Shown: positions 1 to 14,176, numbered from the stretch's first letter. The stretch is 64,000 bases of DNA from Augochlora pura (GCF_028453695.1 NC_135777.1:11583714-11647713); one strand, 5' to 3'. A program made the numbers and translations. The notes: generated by a model not told the origin, from the sequence alone.

Positions 1-3000
1 TAAACCTCGCCACCGTCGACAAAATAACCGGTTTTTCATTTCACAATAATTGAAGTCGCAAAATTGCTTCCATTGAAAATTGTTGAATATATTGCTTCGT
101 TCATTGGTTGTTACATTTCTGAAAAATTCAATTCGAATCTATCCCGTAATCTTTGCGAGGCAATTTTTGTTAGTCGCCTTCAGACCTCGACAAGTTTACT
201 GTTAATTCCCAGAAAGATCGAAATGACCACTGCGCAACGCGGATACGATTCCGTTATCTTCTCGCGTTGAAAATGTTCCGACGCCGCGGTTCCTCCGCGG
301 AGGTTGCAGGCTCGCCACGGGCTCGTTGCGGAAAATTTCGCGGCGAAAGCGCGATCGCGCATCTTCGTATCGCGTTCGTAAAACTAGCCGCAGCAAGGCG
401 GCGGGGGTTGCGATGCCGTTCTTTTTTTACATTTATGGCGAATAGTTACCGCACCGACGAGCAGACAGCAGCAGTCGGCCGCTCTGAAGATTATAACGAG
501 AGCAAGAGTTTTTTTTCGGGCCGACGGAAACCGCGAGACAAGGCGAAACCAACGGTAATCGCACGGTTCCGTAGAACCCGAGCTCGTCAACTCATCGGGC
601 GTACCTTCGCGCGGACGGACATGCGGTAGCACTTTTCGACGTATCGCAACGCTTGTTCGTTTCGAACGGGATCCTATTTCGCGGGTTGGATTCTACGGTG
701 TCGTTCTATCAACCGGCGACAAGACCGCGCGATAAACATATTTAACCCGTCATGGGTAGCGGAGTGCCGTTCCGAATTTTTGCCGAGCGTTGTCCGATCT
801 CTTTTCTCGCCACACTGCGAACGATTAATCTCCAAAATAGAAAAGTTCCCTTTGAAAATGAAAACTCGAGGCTCGCGACAGTTTGCTAACTCCCCGGAAT
901 TTTCTACTCTTTTTCTCGAAAACGGAGACGTAAATGAAGAAATGTTATCCCTTTTTTGACTTATTTTTTGGCATAGAATCAGTACCACTAATTTCATGTC
1001 ACCTTGTATATGTATACCTGTAAACATTTTGTTTTATAATAACAAAAGCAAGGGCATAGTTTATTTTCATTGACGAAGAATCAGTGAATCGACTAGATCG
1101 AAAACGAAATTGTAAAAACATTAGAATTTGTGAATATTTTTATACTGCGTACAATTTATTGAAATGGTTGAAAAAGGAAAGGCATTTTTATGTGACTTCC
1201 GATTTCCGCAATTAACTTTGACAATTTTTGAAATGCCCTGGCATCATTGCAATCTATGAACAGGAATACCAATGAAAACATGTCGTCAGTTAGAAAGATC
1301 ACGAGCTACAGTTTCTTTAACCTCCGTGATCGCGATCGATTTCAGAGAGGTGTTCGTACCGGATTGAGTTTCTATAAACAGCAGATAATATGCTTATGGG
1401 CTCTTGCAAAGATAAGACTGTTCGCTTAACTGGAACGAAAACTATTCCTTATCCCATAAAACGGTAACAAAGAACAATGTTTATCGTATATTTTTTTTTT
1501 TTAGTTACGCGATATATTCGTGTAATAATATTGTACAAGATATTGTAAATATCCGGATGATTTTGATCGATAACGTATATGTCCTGAAACACGACTCGAT
1601 CGATGAGTAGTGCGAGGTTCTAAAGGGAAAAGTTGACCTGGCAAGTCGAGACGGAGCATTACAATTTACTATCGAAATAACGCCGGGATTGTTAGTTGTC
1701 GCGTACCGTGTACAAGTTTATGCAGAAAGCATAGATCCGCAATGATTCTTCTGGACTCGAGAGAACGTATAACTCCGTGTAAAAGTTCGCCAGCTGCCGC
1801 CGAGTTTCTACGAGTGAAACTCGTTCCTGCGCGAGACGGTTCAACGCGATAATCGACTGTATACTTTTCTGGGCTGATTCTTTCCGTCGCCGCACAATGC
1901 ACAGTCGAAGCGGCGGCGGCGGCAGCCCCGTGGCTCGTCGAATCGATAAAGATGGCGTAAGCGTGTATTTCCATTAAAATTTTCCCATTAACGTGACGCG
2001 AGTTGACGCGACCCAATTCGCGGGATCCAGTCGAGCGAGGCGAGTCGCGTTTTCGCGTGGCTCGCCGGTTAAGTCATCGAGCCATCCACCTTTCGAGCCG
2101 CGATCGAGGAGGTGCAACTCGTGGCGCATTCAGCGGCGACCTTTCCTTTGCGAACGAGAGGTCTATTTATACCCCGGTCTCGCAGGATTTATGCGGCTTG
2201 GCGACTGCCAATGTCAACACGTTCGATTGTTCCCGCGGAACGAGCCACTCGAAAGAGAGAGAGAGAGGGGAGGGAGGAGGGAGCGCGCGAAAACCGTCGA
2301 TCCGCGCGAGTTCCATCCTCCGTCCTTCCATCCTCCCATCCTTCGGCCGTTCGCCCCCGAGAACGTAATCCGGAGATGTCAGCAAGAGATAAAAAGATTT
2401 ATCGTCTGTTCCACGGGTGAAACTTCTCCCGAGGGGAAAATTGTATAATTTGCGGCTCTCCGGGTCTAATCCGTCGATCTGTTTTCTTTTAATATGACAT
2501 TACCATACTTTCCGAGAGCCGCGCTCTAACGGATAGAAATTTCGAGGAAGTCGTCGCGTCCCGCGAAAATTGTTTCCCGCAGATGGAACGTTCCCAGAGA
2601 ACGTTTCCTTTCGAGAGTGTCCAGTCGGTCCCATACCCAGGTGCGTGTAACCCCGCTGGAAGCTGGTTCAATTATAGAAACCTTTTAGTCGCGATTCTCA
2701 CGTTCGTTGAAAATTTCATAACGTTCACCTATTTTCTAACCATTAACCTAATGAAAGCTGTTGCTCCATCACCGATATCGGATTGTTCCAACACCCTTTC
2801 TAATCCTGCGGGAATTATATCTGGAGAAGACGGAGAGAGAAGCTTAACGGAGTCGCAGTGTCGCGCAATTAACTATGCGCGATTGTTGTTTCGAAAGTAT
2901 GCGAACGGTCGTCTGTGCACCTGTAAAAGTAGACCGTGTTAACTTGCGCTTCGGAGACCGTTCTTTCTTAATTGTGTACGTGAGAAGTCACGGCCGTGAA

Positions 3001-4107
3001 GGATCGTCGCGCTGGTCAACAGGTTGGCGCGTTACGAGCCCCGTTACGACCGATTCCAGTCCCCGATTGCTTTAGGCACTTTTCCCGGAAGATTCCGCGA
3101 CTTGGTTTGCAAGAACCAAGAAGACCCGTTCTCGGGTCAGCGAATAGAGCTGCTTTATAACCCAATTTTCAAAGCGCGCGACGTGTCAAGGATTAAAGAT
3201 TGCCGGGTCGGACGCGGTTGAGCAACCGATTCCTCGGCGCGTCGGCGTCACCGTCGAGAAGATACCACCACCTGGCTACGTGAGTCTCCTGCGGAATTCT
3301 GCGCGCTGGCTGGTTGCATCGTTCGGTGCATTTCGATGGCCAGGTCTGGGTTAGGTGTTCGTTTCGACGCGGAACGGTAGCCGGCCGTGGATCCTGGCGA
3401 CTCGAATGGCGCGCATTGTCCGGGCAGGACTGCGATCGGCCATCGAGAGTGTCGCTCGATGGAAACGGGGAGCCGCGTTTAGTCTTTATCAGCGCAGCTC
3501 CGAGCCCTTCTCGCAGTCTCGCCGAAAACATTTCGAGCCCCGATCGATCGCGTATCTTCCCGGAGACTTCTCGCGCGGCACCGCTTCCACCAGCTTCCAC
3601 CAGCTTCCGGACCCGCCGCGCGATCTTTTATACATGGGACGTTCACACTCGAACGTTTCCGCGTGGCCCTCGTAAAAAAAATAAAAGAAGATATAAAAAA
3701 GAAACGACACGCGATCCCGGGGGACGAGATAAGTAGATTGCGGACGTGAGCGCATTTATGGCCGCCGTCTTTATGGAAAACACCGCGGAGTAAACGGTTT
3801 CGGGGAAATTTCGAGACGGTACAGTCGCGTGGAAAGCGAACAGAGACGCGACACTTTTTCACGGAACCGTTAGCGTTGCAAGTGGCACGCACGCGTCTTT
3901 GCTCCCGCTATTAGTAGAAACGTCGAGCGATGATCAGACACTCGAAATGGGGTAACGTTTCTCCGCTATGCACACGGTGACTGTACGTCCTTTATTTAAC
4001 ACTCTGTTACGGAGCACTAGAAGCAGATATTTTATGTTGCTTCGTGAAAGTAGCGAACATTATTCATACGAATGTTCAGCGATTTTTATCGTGATATCAG
4101 GCTCTAT
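1..4107. other. No gene recognised; alternating CpG-rich and AT-rich sequence
   Basis: CpG-rich stretches lie at about 240-640, 1880-2420 and 3000-3900. A GA-rich tract with GGAGG units is at 2250-2285. Open frames on both strands up to 151 codons overlap each other and resemble nothing. Confidence 0.6.
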
Positions 4108-4714
4108 GCGCTAATGCTAGTCAGCGTCGTACTTGCAAATAGTAAATATTAGAAAAATATGGAGGGGACAAAAGATTGCACTGCTTTTTGGAAGCCATGC
4201 AATGCTGACCGTAATTTCTGTTTATCTTTATTATTTTGTTAAATATGCAGGCGACCATCAATTTTTTCCAATGGAATTCTATGCATTTCTGTGTATCGTG
4301 TGAAATCAATTCGTTAGTTTTCCGACGTAATGACCTTCAAGGTCACGCAAGGTCAAACGGACGCATTCATACGCATACAAAGAAATTGTATTGAACAGTT
4401 ACTGCAGCGTCGGCTCGAGTACTTATTCAATATAATTTCTTTGTGCATGAATACCTTCGTTTGACCTTTTTCGACCTTGAAGATCTCACGCGGACAAATT
4501 CGTTTCGACGCATGCTTTCGTACGATATAAAAAACTACTGAAAATTTCATTTAAAAAGCTGAAGGCCGGCAGGAATTCTAAGAAAATAATGCGGATAAGA
4601 AACAATTGCAGGCACCATTACATTGCTCAAGAAAAAAAAGTAAATTTTTTTTCCTTTTATCTTTTTCTAATATTTACTATTTATTTGCAGAAACGTGGCT
4701 GGTTAGTGTTAGCG
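4108..4714. mobile_element. Long imperfect foldback (palindromic) element, about 607 bp
   Basis: The two halves are reverse complements over nearly their whole length, centred near 4410. Matching pairs include TAGTAAATATTAGAAAAA near 4140 with its complement near 4665; AGGTCAAACGGACGCATTCA near 4350 with its complement ending near 4470; and the A/T-rich GTTTATCTTTATTATTTTG near 4220 with its counterpart near 4590. Arms of about 300 bp and a short loop are typical of foldback or miniature inverted-repeat elements. No coding capacity is seen. The exact ends and any target duplication are uncertain. Confidence 0.75.
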
Positions 4715-6864
4715 TAAATCCGCTTGGGTACTCTTAGGTCAAATGTTAATATATTGGAATATTTGTTCATATAGTAAATGCAACTAATAATAAAAATTTA
4801 GAAAACGCGAAAAAAAGTAACAAGTAAAATGTAAAAATTAAAGAATTGTGAAAAGTGAAATTAATATCATCGTTGACACGATACAAATCCTTACGTTAAG
4901 GTCTATATATCTCATGTTAAGAAGGATCATCGAAGAATATGCATCCGTGTAACGTGTTCCTTAACCTTTATCCATTAATGTATATCCAATGAAAAAAAAA
5001 ACTAGCTAAACAAATTCTTCATAAAAGCATCTTCACAATTTTAATAATCATGAATTGAGAAACTTGGTACTCGTCATTTATGCGCATTATTTCACTGCCC
5101 TGTCCTTTAATTTGATACTTCTCCAAAATAGTCTTAGTATAGTACTTATTATGAAGGTTATCGCAGGTCGAGCCAGTGTAAAATGGAACATATTTAGCCG
5201 CAGGTATTCCGAATCTAGCCGAGGAAATTTGCTTTTCCCTAAATCTCGGCAAGCCGCAGATAAAGTGTCCTCAAACGAATCGAATCTATCGGTGATCCAC
5301 GATCCTCGAGAAAGCATCGTGGCGGGAACACCGTCGTCGAAACTGAGCGGGACGCGGCGGGAAAGTGAAATAGCCGGCGAGAGGTTTCCCGGTAGGACGT
5401 TTTATTATGCATACGACAGATTTGCCGTGGATTCAAGGCTGTACTTTCAGCTGCGCGCGCGCGGAGCGAAGCGGCGCGGCGGTTTGCGAAGTGTGTGCGG
5501 CTCGGCTCGGCTTGGCTCGGCTCGACTCCGCAGCAGCTCGGGTTTGGTCTCTTTCACGGACGAAAAAGTGCACGAACGCACACACCGTCTCGCGATATGC
5601 GGCTCGTGAAGCGGCGCGACGCAGCGCGGTGCAGTACGGGAAGCACGTGAAGCGTCGAGCAAACACCGTGGGATGAACGCCGGGGGGGGGAGAGCAAAAG
5701 AAAAATGGGACTTTCATCCGGGGGAATTTTGAAGCGGAACGCGACGATGAACCCGACCTGGCACGGCTCTCGTCCTCGCGAATTACCCCGGCTCGCTAAT
5801 TAACATTATTCGCTTTCAGCGGGGGTGTTCGCGGATCGAAAACGACCGCGTGTTGTCTCTGCCGGTAGTCTAGCCGGTCGCTTGAACGCGTTAAATAAAT
5901 CTATTTTGCGGCCGGTATTCACCAGCCGTCCCGCGGATGAGTTAATCGCGTTTTTCTGCTCTTCTCCTCCATTTCTCTCCTGACCCCAGACGGTTCCAAC
6001 TTTCCCCGGCGAAACGAACTTCTTTTCAGACTGCGCTCGTAACGCGCTCCTCTCAACTCGTGGCTGTGCTCGAGCGAAACAGAGAGAAGGAGGGAGAGGG
6101 AGAGAGAGAGAGGGCTGGTTCGTCTACGCGCCCAGTATTAAAGATTTCATTTGCGCCTCGGTAGCTCGTCGGGTTCCGCTCGATTTCATTTTCCTCGGAG
6201 AAGTTCCGCCTTCGGTGTCGGACTCGATAAGCACCGGTCGCTGCTCCGCCTGCCCTGATTCCGGAATTCCTTCGGGATAGAGAACAACGATGCGAGCGAG
6301 CTCTTCCATCCGCTGCCTCGGGCTTCGTTGACGTCGACATCGACGTCCACATCGACGTCGACGTCGACATGTAGCAGCTTTCGGTAGTCTCAGCCAACGA
6401 CGAGCGTACTTTTATTTATTCATCCGTGCCGCATATTAAATCGTTTCGCGATTGCGTTCAAGTGTCATTAAACAGCAGCAAGCTGCGAGCGCCAGCCGAT
6501 TAATTATTTAGGTCGGATGATAGTTTGCCTCGGCGTCTTCGACCCTAACTTCCCCAAACTGCTTCTGATCGGCCGTGCAAAGCGCTGCTCTGCCTCAACG
6601 CCGCCGAGAGCTCCGTTGATGAACGTAACGAGCAACCGTCTTAAGGTGCCTCTCTGCCTCGATGGCTACGATTTGCATTTTATTAGAAGCTTATGGACCA
6701 GAAACGGTTCTACCGAAGTTCTTCTTTCAAAATTCGCAGCAGGATCGCCCCATGTTTGGGACTGGGCCGTGGCAATGATCCGTGAAATGCAAACTGTGAG
6801 ATATTTTAAACAAGTTTTAACTATTTTTCTTGAGTCAAGAAATCAATTATTTTTACGCAGCAAG

Positions 6865-6890
6865 TAGACTGCGGATTGTCGAATATGTCG
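6865..6890 (+). mobile_element. M1 left-end fragment
   Basis: TAGACTGCGGATTGTCGAAT matches the first 13 bases of M1. There is no right end nearby; it could be chance. Confidence 0.3.
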
Positions 6891-7982
6891 AAAGGTACAA
6901 TTTTAACCTGTAGGAAGATTTGAAAGTATTTCTGGATAGCCATAGAGTGGGTCGAAAAAGTTTTCGTACATTTTTCGAAACTGAACAATCTTTACACGAC
7001 AGTTTAAATTAGTTTTAAGATGAGGAATTTCTTTACTATAGAATGGCTAAAGAGTTGTTTTCATACATTTTTTGAGATAACGACAGAATTAGAAAATAAT
7101 GTTTTGTCGACTTTTTTATTTGAACCTATATCAAGAATTAAAAAAAAAAATACCTTTTCAAGATTCGAGTAACCTTTACGAATACTGAAAATTTCATCGA
7201 AACCGATTAACGTTGTCACGAGCTCACGAAACGGTTAATGATTACGGGACCTCGAGATCTCTTGCATTCATCAATTGAAAGATGTGAAAAAAACTGTGCT
7301 TCTTGTAATCTTATTTACGTGGACAGTCCCAAAATCAGTGCCCTCTTCCACTTGCACCTGTCTCGCTCACCTCCAAGCAGTAACTGCAAAATATAACTGA
7401 CTCTCTATTTAGTTTTTTTAACCACACATTTGACAACTAAACAATAACTCGTTGCATTGCACGTGGCGCTCGGCTTCTGTGCTATACCATTTCCGACTGG
7501 CAACGCGGCGTTTGTTTAACATAGTTTGCTTACCATTACCGCTTACTTTTTCGCTGCCAGATGCCATTAACCTTTTGCAGTCGGAGCCATTTTAACTCGA
7601 AATGCAAAATAGTTTTCCTGGCCAACGCTGTATTCATTTTATATAACTTGGTGGGTTTTGTTAAATAAAACTTTGCGACTCGTGCACAGTTATACTTTCA
7701 ACAGTTTTTTCAATATAAAGAAACATGATAATTGTCAAAATTATTTTGTAACGCGATACAAGAATGCTTAAAAAAAGATCCTTTAAGGTCACCACTTAGG
7801 TGCAACGTGTCGAAGAATACAAATGTGCGAGCGTATATACAGCAACATACATCAGATTGTGTTCTCGTACAGGAATGTAAATCGATATTGCAATGTACTA
7901 AACCTTTTTACTGGCTCTACCACTATCCAACAGAACTTGATAGATTACTATACTCTCTAAAGTGCTCGACCCTGTTAGATGA

Positions 7983-8040
7983 ATATTATTATTATTATCG
8001 TTATTATTGTTATTATTATTATTATTATTATAATATAATA
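7983..8040. repeat. (TTA)n microsatellite, interrupted
   Basis: TTA units with CGT and GTT interruptions. The Tyr-rich and Asn-rich open frames over it are artefacts. Confidence 0.9.
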
Positions 8041-10843
8041 ACGACTCTAGATACAATTTTCTCAACTGCTTGAACATCGAGAAACGAACGGCCTCGACGG
8101 GGGCAGATTGATCCAATTATCACGGATTGATAGCAACGGCACAATCAATTCCGCCAACTCGAAAGTTTCGACTCTGGTGGACGACGCTTTCTAGGTCTTC
8201 CGCGCCGAAGGACGGGTCTCCCCGAATACCAGTCCTAATTAATTATGCTCGGGTGCGTCGATCGCGAGCGTCGGACAGCCGTCCGCGTCTCCACGGCGCA
8301 AGGCTGCGGGCGACGCAACATTCATGGGATCGCGTGTAAATAATTGCCGGTTATCAAACGGGCTGATATAAATTATGATTAATTAGACGATAGAGTTGGC
8401 AGTTTTCTGGTGGCGGGCGTCGCTCAGAGCCGCGATAATTCACGTGGCTGCACGTCGGCGTCGGCGTCGGCGTCGGCGGTGGCGCGTCACTTCCTCCCAT
8501 CTCCCGGTCGAATCTACCTTACGTACGTCCCACGAAGGGAATGTAATAATTACCAGGGCATCTCTTATTACCATGGAGGTCTCGCATTACAGCTGAGTAG
8601 ACGGCCACGTCGAGATAGCGCGCTCTCGTTGCCATACGCCTCGCGACTCGCATCGCGCCCCGCGTCCGTCCTTCCATCCTCTCTCGTCCTCCCGTTACCG
8701 GCGTGTCCCACGTTCGCTTCTTGTGCCGTGTCGTTCCTCCGGCTACACCGTGTTCCTCTTGTCACGGTGGATAACCAGACGGGGATAGTTCGTCGGATAG
8801 TTGTCCGCTTACCGGATAGTTCACCCCGCGATTGTTGTCCTTCGGCCGATAACCGGCGGAGCACGAAGACGCTTCGCGAACTGCTACTCGGTTTACGATT
8901 TCACCAACACAGCTCCTTGAGACCTGCGAGTCACCAACGGCTTTTGATAACGCTCCAGACGAATCACTGTCCAAGTTCCGAAACCCCCTTTAGACTCCGA
9001 GCGAAATCCAGTTTAATTTCATTTAATCTTCAGTTAATTTCAAGGGACTTCAGTCTGACGAAAACCTCTTCTCTTCTCATGATTTGAATCGAATTCTTTA
9101 CATGTCTTGTTCTTGATCTACTAGTTTTTTTTTTTTTGAAACGCGCATAAAATTCACAGTCTCCTCCTTATTGCTCTGCGGAAAAAGCTATACAAAATTT
9201 GGTCAGGTTAATGCAATTTATTTATTGTAAACGGGATCAAGCCTCGTTAGCGAACATACGGTGTAAACGCAATTAGGACGTAATATATCATACCTAGTTT
9301 AGATGGATCGTGTTAATTAGCTCCATTAAGTTGTACAACGAAGTTTTGAAGCTGCATGCATCACTCGGAAAAAGGGTCACACGATAACAGAATTTATTGC
9401 AAATCATTGCAGAATATTGAATTATCTATGGTTGGACGAAATATCAATGTAGATCTCGATCAAATTAAAAGCTGCACGTACACATTTGACTAATGTATAT
9501 TGTTTTATAACAATTATAAAATTCGATCTTCTCGAACTTAGTACGATTTCGATGATAACGTAATCGTGAACAAAGAAGATTCTATTAATACCTCCTAGAA
9601 ATATTTTCGTGCCAGAAATTGTAAAAGAAGAAGTCGGAGACTAGTCTTTTTAATGATTTGTTAGTTCTCTAGTGTCAAACGGAAATGTAATCAGAGCACA
9701 CTGATTACTATGAGTGAAAGTCGAACTTTCTACTAATTTTATAAATTTTCATTATCGGCTTAGATAAAATAGTTAGAAAATAAGAGTGTTTACTCTATTT
9801 CGTCATCCTAAGCAAAAGCAAAATTGAAAAACAACATTCTAGAATTGTTCGGTATACTGGTCTCTTTGTCGTTTCGAAGAAAATTCAAGTCGTTTAGTCC
9901 AGTTCTAAGAAAGCTGCCGCGTTTTGAAAGTTGTCCGCATATTAATGCGGTTCACTGTCATATATATCTCGCTAGTTTCGTTGTTTATATTTGTTTCGAT
10001 TAAGAGGCCAAATCGATTCGAAGCAGAAGTTTCTATCCCATCGTTTAAAGGCGCCTGTTGAATGGACTCGTAAAGGAGTGCAATTGCATCGTAGCTACGC
10101 GATTCAATTTGGAAGAGGAATAGCATTTAATATTAATGGAGCAACAGCGATATCGTGGCCATCGGTGAATCAAGGATTGCTCGCGACAGCTCGATCCTCG
10201 CCGGGACTCTCCTTTCCCTCGATCGGTAGTGCTCCGAGCATTCGAAAACGCGACACGCGAGAACCGAACGAGCGAACGAGCGAAGCTTGCCCTCCGTTGG
10301 CTTCGCGTAATCGAACACCGCAGCCGGGCGATTTTTACCGTGTAACCGCCTAACCGGCTGTAATTCGACTCGTCGGACTACTCGCAGTCGCGAACTTTGA
10401 TAGTCAAACTCCGCCGATTCCCGCGGAACGGTTCGACGGTTCGCGGCTCGGGGAAGTCCAAGTCACGGAAGTCCCGATGTATTTTTAAACCCTCACGTTC
10501 GAACGGTCCCGTGTAAGCCGCTGTTTTCGCGATCGTGCAACGTGCTTCCAATGACTCGCCATGGACACGCCTAACGAAGACGAAGTTTATTCGTCTTTTA
10601 ATAACGTTTTCACAGAAGATAATTGCGAGTAATTGCAGTCCTTAATCACCCGGTTTTGTTGACGTAGAAAACATCGTGTTAATTGGCCGTAGAAATTGGG
10701 GTTTCTCGGATACGCGAGCGTTGCGATCCTAATCCGTGTTTCACGTTCTATTATTTTAGTCTCGGATTTCTTTCGTCTTTCGGCCGAACAATCTATTTAT
10801 TAATCCGCTTGGACTATACGGAAAATACGTAGAAATAAAAATG

Positions 10844-10845
<2 letters not shown>

Positions 10846-10890
<45 letters not shown>

Positions 10891-10892
10891 TA
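10846..10892. repeat. (TA)n microsatellite
   Basis: About 47 bp of alternating AT, with a single C interruption at 10885. Confidence 0.95.
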
Positions 10893-11467
10893 TTTTATTA
10901 TTAAATAATGAAACAGTCTACAACAATTTTGAAAAATACGAATTATGGAAAAGACCGAAAAATGTTTCAAAAACAGTTCGAAGTTAAAGGAACGATAGAT
11001 CGATGTGTTAAAATGGCTGTATAGAATGCGATGAGGTTCAGATTTGGAAAATATATGATGACGCAGAGTTCACGTAGCTATAGTTAAATTTATCACAGCA
11101 AGTATTTCCGGTGATATAACACTGTCACGAAGAGGTCTGTAGAAGAAGATCTGATTTGGCACATCGACGTTTGATAAAATTGCTCGGCAGCCGATGAATT
11201 AGCGACGATTTATTTACACCGTGCAACTTTCGTCGTCCACGATCGCGTTCGATGCATGGCTCCATAAAATTGAACGCCTATGTTATTGGGGATAATCGGC
11301 GGGTCGAACAACGAGTTGGACGGCCGCTGTTTAGGTGCGTCGATCGTGTTGCGGAGGGTCGCGTGCTGCACCATGAATCGAGGAGCGATCCGCCCGGGAC
11401 CGTGGCACGGTTTGATTAATTGCGTCGACGTATAATTTGCTAACGAGTTTCTGGGAGCTGGAGAGCG

Positions 11468-11525
<58 letters not shown>

Positions 11526-13289
11526 GACGCCGAGTAGTCGGTTCTCTGGTGGTTCTTCGCTGGACTCGATTATTCTTATCGCGGTGAATTTCCGCCGGTG
11601 ACTTTTTTTTACTCCGGAAGCCGCCTCTTCCGCTGCTCTCTCTCCACCTCTCGCTCGCTGTGCAGGAAAATCATGCATAGACGTCACCTCCTAATACATT
11701 TCATGGGTGGCGCGATTAATAATCGTTACAGGTTGCGAGCCTACCGTTCCATCGATCCCGGTCGTCCGCTGAATGCGAACTAGCCTCCACCGGCTTGTTT
11801 GCATCAGATTCTTCGTTTGACGCCTAGCTTTATCGCACCATACATTATTATAAACATTGTCTGATTCACGCCTATAAATTATACAGTTTAACCCTTTAAC
11901 GCTCGTTGTCTGATGTTTATTATGTGTCCAATGATACAAATTTATCTGCTCGGTTAAAAGAATATTTTGCTAATTCCAATAATTATAAATTAAAAAAGAA
12001 AGCTCTCTGTAATTCGAGTTACTGTGAAATAGCTTATAAACATATTTTGCATAATTGTCTACAATGAAAACGTGTCTATAACAATCGCCTAACTTACCTA
12101 CTAGTAATCTATTAACGTCCAAACTGATATAATAGAAGAAGACGAAATTTTGCTTCGATCGAAGCAGTCATCGTTGGCAATTTGCACGGTATTTCGCGTC
12201 GAGAACAAGACCCGGAACGTTGTCGCCGCTGGATCACGAAGTCGCAAATCCCATTAGCATGGAACAGTCGCCGTGGCCCGCAGTATCCTTTGGCAACGAA
12301 ATTTCTTGCCGGCTCGTTTGCAACCTAAATTTCGCGAACTCGACACGGTTCGACGACCGCGCTGGTTACTCGGCGATACAGCCAGAGCAAGTTGGTCTCT
12401 GCGGTGTTCTCGGCTTTGACATTGAAACCAATGGTCCGTACGGGCCCGTGGGACCCGCCCGCGGCAACCTCTAGGAAACTGCGAAGACTTAACGCGTCGC
12501 TGGGATTCCCATCGAAGTATCATCGCGATTTCAACGCTGTGAATCGGCTTTGCTGCCGGTGAAATTTGATCGGTTACCTCCGTTCACGAACATGTTCACG
12601 CTCTGCTCGGCTGCTCGGCTGCTCGCGCCGTTCGCACGACGATAGGGTTAGATGTACCGGTTGCGGCCGTGCTAAGGATTTATAGGAATTTCACCGGAGA
12701 GATTTTTCAAATCTTGCATTACATAAGAAACGTGGAACGCTGTTATTTAGATTGTTTCGAATAAATAATTATCGAAGATAATTATACGAATGAATACCTG
12801 TTAGTCGAGCATTTTATTCGAATAATTGTTTATTCTTTATTATACTTCTTTATGTGAATAATTCCAAAAATTCTTTACTCGATTAATTTCAAAAATTCCT
12901 CATTCGAATAATTTGAATAATTTGAAAAGTAATATGGAAGAAACGAATCGGTAAACTATTAAGGAAACACTTTATATTCTATCATTTTTATTCAAATTAA
13001 TTGTTCTCCGTGTGAATTCCTAAACGATTAAATTCTTATTCGAACGAATATGATTCAGATCAATTTTGATACGGTTACATTTTTCGAATAAATATTTATA
13101 GCGTCGAACAAAATGTTATTCGTTAGTTTTTATCTTCTATCCGTCATCTGAGAAATGTAAACAACTCTGGCCTTAGCTTTTACAATTGTCGATTAACTTT
13201 GCTTTTGCAACTGTTGACGTTAGAAAAATGTTTCTATGGGAAATTTTAGAATAAAACTTTTTTACTCAAGATAATGTAATAAGTATCAT
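10893..13289. other. No gene recognised; GA tract and a cluster of TTCGAATAA words
   Basis: The (GA)n at 11470 lies in a GC-rich block. TTTAACCCTTTAACGCTCGTTG-like text at 11887 resembles the left end of a TTAA-type element, but no partner was found. From 12755 to 13125 the word TTCGAATAA and its variants recur many times. Confidence 0.6.
11470..11522. repeat. (GA)n microsatellite
   Basis: A pure 53-bp GA run inside a GC-rich block; one of the longest of many GA/CT tracts in the window. Confidence 0.95.
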
Positions 13290-13473
13290 TATTATAAGAT
13301 CTTTATGCAAAGTAAAAATTGTCTACATCTATTGCAAGATTGAAGAATCACTTAGGGAACAGTTTCTTTTCTACAATAGATGTAATAGATTGAAAGCAAT
13401 GCATCGATACTTGTCAACTCTTTGAAACTACAGCATCCGAATTCTGTGATAAGTGTGTAAAATTCGCAGTCTA
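13290..13473 (-). mobile_element. M1 miniature transposon, decayed left end
   Basis: GATCTTTATGCAAAGTAAAA near the left matches the M1 inner end, and GTAAAATTCGCAGTCTA at the right matches the terminal repeat, with TA at 13472-13473. About 180 bp, as in other copies, in inverted orientation. Confidence 0.55.
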
Positions 13474-14143
13474 ATAATAATAATACAGATGGTCAGAAAC
13501 GGTGTTCTGGCGACAACCGGTTCACATCCACCTCGCGTATTACACGGTGAGGCTGACGGTCGCGAAGCCGGTCCCGTTCGGTCGCCGAGCTCGCGATCAT
13601 GTCCTTACGATACTATTTATTTCGGGAGTTTTCAAATACAACGCGGAATTGCGAGAAACTTCTCGGAATAACTTGGCAAATTGACAGCGACTCGGACGGG
13701 GCGCGTTCGCTCGAAACTTGGCTGTCGAGGATGATTGCCCGATAATGACGTTTTCTGCCGAGACTCACAGGGTGTCCCTGTTCCATCCGATTAGACGATC
13801 TTAGACGTTGCGCGTATGCGAGTTTTCGCGACCGACGCGCACTTTTATTGTTCCCGACAAATTCTCGACGGTGGGCCTGGCTCCTCGACTTGCTTCTCGT
13901 TTGCCGGGTAAATTAGGAGGAAATTGACTAGAGTGGCTAGTCAAGAAGCTGCCGGGGACCCTTAAAAACTTTACGGTTCAGCGATACAGCAATTTCCGAG
14001 GGTTCCCGAGCGGTGTATTTCGAAATTTGGGACGCGGAATAGATGTTGAAGTCTGGTGAATTTTCCCGGGGTAAATTAGGACTCCCCCTACATATTCTAG
14101 TATTCCGCCGGAGAGTGAGAGAGCTGGAGAGGCAAGGAGAGAA

Positions 14144-14148
<5 letters not shown>

Positions 14149-14176
<28 letters not shown>
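14149..14176. repeat. (GA)n microsatellite
   Basis: A pure GA run of 28 bp, preceded by impure GA-rich sequence from about 14110. Confidence 0.9.

Larger units (their letters stand above)
4715..10845. other. No gene recognised; one CpG-rich block near 5440-5690
   Basis: AT-rich sequence flanks a CpG-rich block (5330-6400) with CGGCT repeats at 5500-5525, a G run at 5682 and a GA tract at 6090-6113. A GTCGGC repeat is near 8457. The longest frame (8410-9087) has random-looking composition and is not called. Confidence 0.6.

Noticed and set aside
8410..9087. 225-codon + strand frame
   Set aside because: Its translation is Ser/Arg/Leu-rich with no recognisable domain, starts in a GTCGGC repeat and lacks splice or promoter support. 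It looks like chance in balanced-GC sequence.
11885..11910. TTAACCCTTTAACGCTCG as a TTAA-type element end
   Set aside because: It resembles the element at 56909, but no inverted partner end or second TTAA was found within several hundred bases.
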